A DNA stretch of 9,621 bases from Gemmatimonadota bacterium (GTDB taxonomy: Bacteria > Gemmatimonadota > Gemmatimonadetes > Longimicrobiales > Gaopeijiaceae): the NCBI GenBank assembly GCA_007127575.1, contig SKZC01000393.1:1-9621 (forward strand), written 5' to 3'. Of the stretch, positions 7,034 through 9,621 are shown piece after piece. The notes below the pieces were generated by a model, which saw nothing but the letters and a program-made list of their open reading frames with translations, was not told where the DNA came from and searched no databases. Numbering within the stretch: the stretch's first letter is position 1; every line of letters starts with the position of its first letter. A program made the position numbers and the translations under genes.

Positions 7034-7801
7034 ATGAGGCTCACCCTTCACGTCTGGAGGCAGTCGGACGCCCGGGACCCGGGTCGCTTCGAGACCTACG
7101 AAGCGAACGACATATCGGAGAGCATGTCCTTTCTGGACATGCTGGACCTGGTGAACGAGCGGCTCACTGAGGATGGGAAGGAGCCCATCGCCTTCGACCA
7201 CGATTGCCGCGAAGGGATCTGCGGTTCCTGCGGGATGATGATCAACGGCGTCCCGCATGGTCCGAAGACCATGACCACTGCCTGTCAGCTCCACATGCGG
7301 AGTTTTTCCGACGGCGATGAGATCTGGATCGAGCCGTGGCGAGCCCAGGCGTTCCCGGTGATCCGGGACCTAGTGGTTTCGCGGGATCCGTTCGACCGGA
7401 TCATCGAGTCCGGTGGATACGTCTCAGTGCGCACCGGGAGTGCTCCGGACGCCCACACCATTCCCGTGGAGAAGCAAGCGGCGGACGAGGCCATGGATGC
7501 CGCCGTCTGTATCGGATGCGGCGCATGCGTAGCCGCCTGTCCCAACGCTTCGGCCATGCTCTTCACAGCAGCCAAGGTGGCTCACCTGGCTCTCATGCCC
7601 CAGGGAGCGCCGGAGCGCTACGACCGTGTCCTGAGTATGGTGGAAACGCACGACGAGGAAGGGTTCGGCAACTGCACGAACCATGGGGCCTGCGAGGTGG
7701 CCTGTCCCAAGGGGATCAGTGTGGACTACATCGCCCAGTTGAACCGGGACCTCTTTCGGGCCACGCTCTCCTCCCGCCCGGCGAACGAGGCCAAAGAGTG
7801 A
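7034..7801 (+). CDS. sdhB: Succinate dehydrogenase iron-sulfur subunit
   Basis: This is a 255-aa electron-transfer subunit linking the SdhA flavin to the SdhC haems. The N-terminal plant-type ferredoxin domain has the 2Fe-2S ligands Cys58, Cys63, Cys66 and Cys84 (CREGICGSC, then TTAC). The C-terminal domain has CIGCGACVAACP (159-170) and CTNHGACEVACP (214-225). By analogy with E. coli SdhB, Cys159/162/165/224 hold the 4Fe-4S and Cys169/214/220 the 3Fe-4S cluster. All eleven cysteines are present. The ATG at 7034 begins one base after the sdhA stop, and AGAGGAG (7016-7022) inside the end of sdhA serves as Shine-Dalgarno, so translation is probably coupled. It is the last gene of the operon; a nested hairpin follows. 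Confidence 0.97.
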   Translation: MRLTLHVWRQSDARDPGRFETYEANDISESMSFLDMLDLVNERLTEDGKEPIAFDHDCREGICGSCGMMINGVPHGPKTMTTACQLHMRSFSDGDEIWIEPWRAQAFPVIRDLVVSRDPFDRIIESGGYVSVRTGSAPDAHTIPVEKQAADEAMDAAVCIGCGACVAACPNASAMLFTAAKVAHLALMPQGAPERYDRVLSMVETHDEEGFGNCTNHGACEVACPKGISVDYIAQLNRDLFRATLSSRPANEAKE

Positions 7802-7819
7802 GCCGCTCCCCCTGAGCTT

Positions 7820-7871
7820 GAGCTGTCCCGGACCGGGTACGGAACCCGGCGAAGGGCGGTGGGGGCAGCTC
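7820..7871 (+). terminator. Nested hairpin after sdhB, probable operon end
   Basis: An outer stem of ten pairs (GAGCTGTCCC, 7820-7829, with GGGGCAGCTC, 7862-7871; one G-T) encloses an inner perfect stem, CCGGGT (7833-7838) with ACCCGG (7844-7849). GTTTCG follows, a short T-run. It lies 18 nt after the sdhB stop and before the FKBP promoter. The weak T-tract makes intrinsic termination uncertain. Confidence 0.45.
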
Positions 7872-7886
7872 GTTTCGAATCTCCGG

Positions 7887-7916
7887 TTGAACGGTGTGGA
7901 GCGTCCGGCGTATCAA
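7887..7916 (+). promoter_or_regulatory. Predicted promoter of the FKBP lipoprotein gene
   Basis: TTGAAC (7887-7892) and TATCAA (7911-7916) are separated by 18 nt and lie directly after the putative sdhB terminator. Transcription would start around 7923, leaving a short leader before the ATG at 7951. Confidence 0.4.
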
Positions 7917-7950
7917 GTATTTCCACCACACACGCTCATCGAGGGATGAA

Positions 7951-8427
7951 ATGGCGCGACGACCACGTCTGGTTCTGATGGGAGCGGCGGCTCTACTCAT
8001 GGCGATGGTGGCCTGCAGCGAATCCACCCCCACCGACCCCAGGGACGTGGAGTTCCACGAAGACCTGGGCGTGGATCTGGACGCCATGACGCGGATGGAC
8101 TCCGGGCTCTACTACCAGGATCTGGAAGAAGGGGAGGGAGAGGTGGCAGCCACCGGGGACGCGGTGGCGGTGGAGTACCGGGCGTGGCTTTCCACGGGGG
8201 CACTCATTGACCAGAGCCGGGAGACTGCGTTCCAGTTTCGCCTCGGGACCGGGCAGGTGATCCTGGGGTGGGAGGAGGGGATACCCGGCATGCGGGAAGG
8301 GGGCGAACGGCTCCTGGTGGTGCCTCCGAACCTGGCCTACGGTCCCCGGGGACTCCCGGGACAGATCCCCGGGGATGCCACACTCGTCTTCCGCGTCACC
8401 TTGGTGGAGGTGTTCGAGGACGACTGA
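7951..8427 (+). CDS. Exported FKBP-type peptidyl-prolyl isomerase lipoprotein
   Basis: This is a proline cis-trans isomerase predicted to act outside the cytoplasmic membrane. The 158-aa product begins with a lipoprotein signal peptide: basic MARRPR, a hydrophobic stretch LVLMGAAALLMAMVA, and a lipobox-like MVAC with Cys22 as the lipidation site, then a Ser/Thr/Pro linker. The FKBP domain spans about residues 68-155. Pocket residues matching FKBP12 are visible: Tyr76 (VEYRAW), Asp87 (LIDQS), Phe95/Phe97, Val103-Ile104 and Trp107 (GQVILGWEEG), Tyr130 (NLAYG) and Phe147 (LVFRVTL), so activity is likely. The start ATG at 7951 is supported by GAGGG (7941-7945) and the signal peptide; an in-frame ATG at 7894 lies inside the promoter. 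It is convergent with dcd. The substrate is unknown; it may help fold periplasmic or outer-membrane proteins. Confidence 0.93.
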   Translation: MARRPRLVLMGAAALLMAMVACSESTPTDPRDVEFHEDLGVDLDAMTRMDSGLYYQDLEEGEGEVAATGDAVAVEYRAWLSTGALIDQSRETAFQFRLGTGQVILGWEEGIPGMREGGERLLVVPPNLAYGPRGLPGQIPGDATLVFRVTLVEVFEDD

Positions 8428-8490
8428 GCTCTAGTGTCCCATCGGGACTGCAAGCTCAACGTCCTCCACCGATGCCACGGCTCATCCGGG

Positions 8491-9045
8491 TCAGAGCCGG
8501 GGCAGGGTGACGCCCTTCTGGTTCTGGTACTTTCCCTCCCGATCGGCGTAGGCGGTTCTGGGCGGCTCGTCTCCCTGGAAGAAAAGGAGCTGGGCGATCC
8601 CTTCCCCTCCGTAGATTTTGGCGGGGAGCGGAGTCGTGTTGGAGATCTCCAGGGTGAGGTACCCGTGCCAGGAGGGCTCCAAGGGGGTTACGTTCACCAC
8701 GATCCCGCATCGGGCGTAGGTGCTCTTTCCCACGCAGATGGCCAGCACGTTTCGGGGCATGCGGAAGTATTCCTCCGTGCGGGCCAGGGCGAAGGAGTTG
8801 GGGGGGATGACGCATTCCGCCTCGTTCACATCCACGAAGGAGCGCTCGTCGAAGCTCTTCGGGTCTACGATGACGTTATGAACGTTGGTGAAGACCTTGA
8901 ACTCTGGGGCGACTCGGATGTCGTACCCGTAGGAGGAGAGGCCGTACGAGATGGTGCCATCGCGGACCTGAGCTGGCTCGAACGGCTCGATCATCCCTTC
9001 TTCCTGGGCCATACGATGGATCCAACGGTCGCTCTTTATGGTCAT
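8491..9045 (-). CDS. dcd: dCTP deaminase
   Basis: It deaminates dCTP to dUTP, feeding dTMP synthesis. The 184-aa protein matches the trimeric Dcd/dUTPase fold. Visible motifs are the opening TIKSDRWIHRMAQEEGMIEP (2-21), SSYGYDIR (37-44), VFTNVHNVIVDPKSFDE (51-67), IPPNSFALARTEEYFR (80-95), GKSTYARCGI (106-115), NVTPLEPSWHGYLTLEISN (118-136) and GKYQNQKGV (171-179). Glu133 in TLEISN is the expected catalytic acid (Glu138 in E. coli). Lys107 replaces the Arg of the E. coli GRSS motif, as in the shorter Dcd subtype found in many bacteria, so this is not an anomaly. Sequence does not decide between a mono-functional and a bifunctional (dUMP-forming) enzyme; Dcd is more likely. The ATG at 9045 has GAGG eight bases upstream on the minus strand. 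It is divergent from nuoA. Confidence 0.95.
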   Translation of the reverse strand: MTIKSDRWIHRMAQEEGMIEPFEPAQVRDGTISYGLSSYGYDIRVAPEFKVFTNVHNVIVDPKSFDERSFVDVNEAECVIPPNSFALARTEEYFRMPRNVLAICVGKSTYARCGIVVNVTPLEPSWHGYLTLEISNTTPLPAKIYGGEGIAQLLFFQGDEPPRTAYADREGKYQNQKGVTLPRL

Positions 9046-9123
9046 TCATAGTCCTCAGGAAGGGGATGAGAGCCCTTGCGGGATGGACCGGAACGCGGCC
9101 CGGATTCGGGGTTATGCGTCGGC

Positions 9124-9152
9124 AGTATAGGGGGGCGGTCCGGGGTCCGCAA
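9124..9152 (-). promoter_or_regulatory. Predicted promoter of dcd
   Basis: On the minus strand TTGCGG (9152-9147) and TATACT (9129-9124) are separated by 17 nt, predicting a leader of about 70 nt for dcd. The -10 box is strong and the -35 box moderate. Confidence 0.45.
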
Positions 9153-9192
9153 ACGGGCGCTTTTCGAAGAAGAGGAGGCGTCGAAATCCGGG

Positions 9193-9222
9193 TTGACACC
9201 TCCTCCGAGCGCCGGGTACATT
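9193..9222 (+). promoter_or_regulatory. Predicted promoter of nuoA
   Basis: A perfect TTGACA (9193-9198) and TACATT (9217-9222) are separated by 18 nt, giving a start near 9229 and a leader of about 40 nt before the nuoA ATG. Together with the minus-strand dcd promoter it fills the 223-bp divergent intergenic region; nothing else coding was found there. Confidence 0.55.
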
Positions 9223-9268
9223 TCGGGCTCGAGTACGTGAACGATTTCACAAGCTCTCGGCTGAGGCC

Positions 9269-9621
9269 ATGTCCGAAACCTACATTCCGGTCCTGATCCT
9301 CTTCGGGGTCTCCGTCATGAATGCCGTGGGGATGATCGTGGCGACCCACATCCTCAACCCTCGGCGACCGACCCCGCAGAAGGACATGCCCTACGAGTCG
9401 GGGATGATCCCACTCGGGGACACCCGGGCCCGGTTCTCGGTAAAATTCTACATGGTGGCCATCAGCTTTATCATCTTTGACTTGGAGGCCATCTTCCTGA
9501 TTCCGTGGGCGGTAGAGATGCGGACCCTGGGCTGGGAGGGATTCATCGCCGTCTCTATCTTCGTGGCGGTGCTGGTGGTGGGACTGGCCTACGAGTGGAA
9601 GAAAGGAGCCCTGGAATGGGA
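9269..9621 (+). CDS. nuoA: NADH-quinone oxidoreductase subunit A (3' end beyond window)
   Basis: NuoA (the ND3 homologue) is a small membrane subunit of respiratory complex I, next to the quinone cavity. Translation from ATG at 9269 gives 117 complete codons, then runs off the window. Three hydrophobic segments are visible: about residues 6-29 (IPVLILFGVSVMNAVG and on), 59-79 (FYMVAISFIIFDLEAIFLIP), and 91-107 (FIAVSIFVAVLVVGLAY). Family signatures are MPYESG (40-45), the conserved loop between helices 1 and 2, RFSVKFYMVA, and FDLEAIFL with the conserved acidic pair. The loop has Ser where mitochondrial ND3 has Cys, which is also seen in E. coli NuoA (PFESG). GAGG (9263-9266) is only two bases from the ATG, closer than usual. 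It probably opens a nuo operon beyond the edge. A multi-pass inner-membrane protein is certain; the gene call is firm. Confidence 0.95.
   Translation, partial: MSETYIPVLILFGVSVMNAVGMIVATHILNPRRPTPQKDMPYESGMIPLGDTRARFSVKFYMVAISFIIFDLEAIFLIPWAVEMRTLGWEGFIAVSIFVAVLVVGLAYEWKKGALEW

Noticed and set aside
9066..9296. A 76-codon plus-strand frame between dcd and nuoA
   Set aside because: It spans both predicted promoters and the nuoA start, with a basic, biased composition and no domain.
9386..9403. Ser in place of Cys in the NuoA loop (PYESG)
   Set aside because: E. coli NuoA has PFESG at this place, so the change is common in bacteria.

Overview
This is a GC-rich bacterial chromosomal segment made almost entirely of ordinary core-metabolism genes. 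The gene set is succinate:quinone reductase with a single di-haem cytochrome b subunit in sdhC-sdhA-sdhB order, an LDH-type malate dehydrogenase directly upstream, and nuoA of complex I. Together with the protein flavours this suggests a respiring member of the Gemmatimonadota or a related FCB-type phylum. That placement is inference from gene content and protein style, not from a phylogenetic marker. I see no mobile element, tRNA, rRNA, CRISPR array, phage gene or defence cassette.

Layout. 1-583 (minus): an RNase HI-like protein. 584-870: a divergent intergenic region with a promoter and a structured leader for carA. 871-1998: carA, the glutaminase subunit of carbamoyl-phosphate synthetase; carB is not in the window. 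2168-2470: an HU-type nucleoid protein. 2596-3308: moaD and moaE, the two subunits of molybdopterin synthase. 3429-7801: a probable mdh-sdhC-sdhA-sdhB operon joining two consecutive TCA-cycle enzymes, ending in a nested hairpin. 7951-8427: an exported FKBP-type peptidyl-prolyl isomerase lipoprotein. 8491-9045 (minus): dcd, dCTP deaminase, convergent with the FKBP gene. 9269 to the window end: nuoA, cut off by the edge, which probably opens a nuo operon.

Almost every transcription unit has a readable sigma-70-like promoter (TTGACN or a close variant, a 16-18 nt spacer, then TA-N3-T or TAT-rich). Examples lie upstream of carA, HU, moaD, mdh, the FKBP gene, nuoA and, on the minus strand, dcd. 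Most starts have a Shine-Dalgarno of the GGAGG or GAGG type.

I do not see a new multi-gene system. The points worth a second look are the RNase HI homologue, in which two of the four canonical catalytic carboxylates are replaced (Ala for Glu48, His for Asp134, E. coli numbering); the carA leader, which has three mutually exclusive hairpins and a further hairpin that would hide the Shine-Dalgarno of a TTG start; and a perfect 12-bp inverted repeat straddling the mdh promoter, which itself lies inside the end of moaE.
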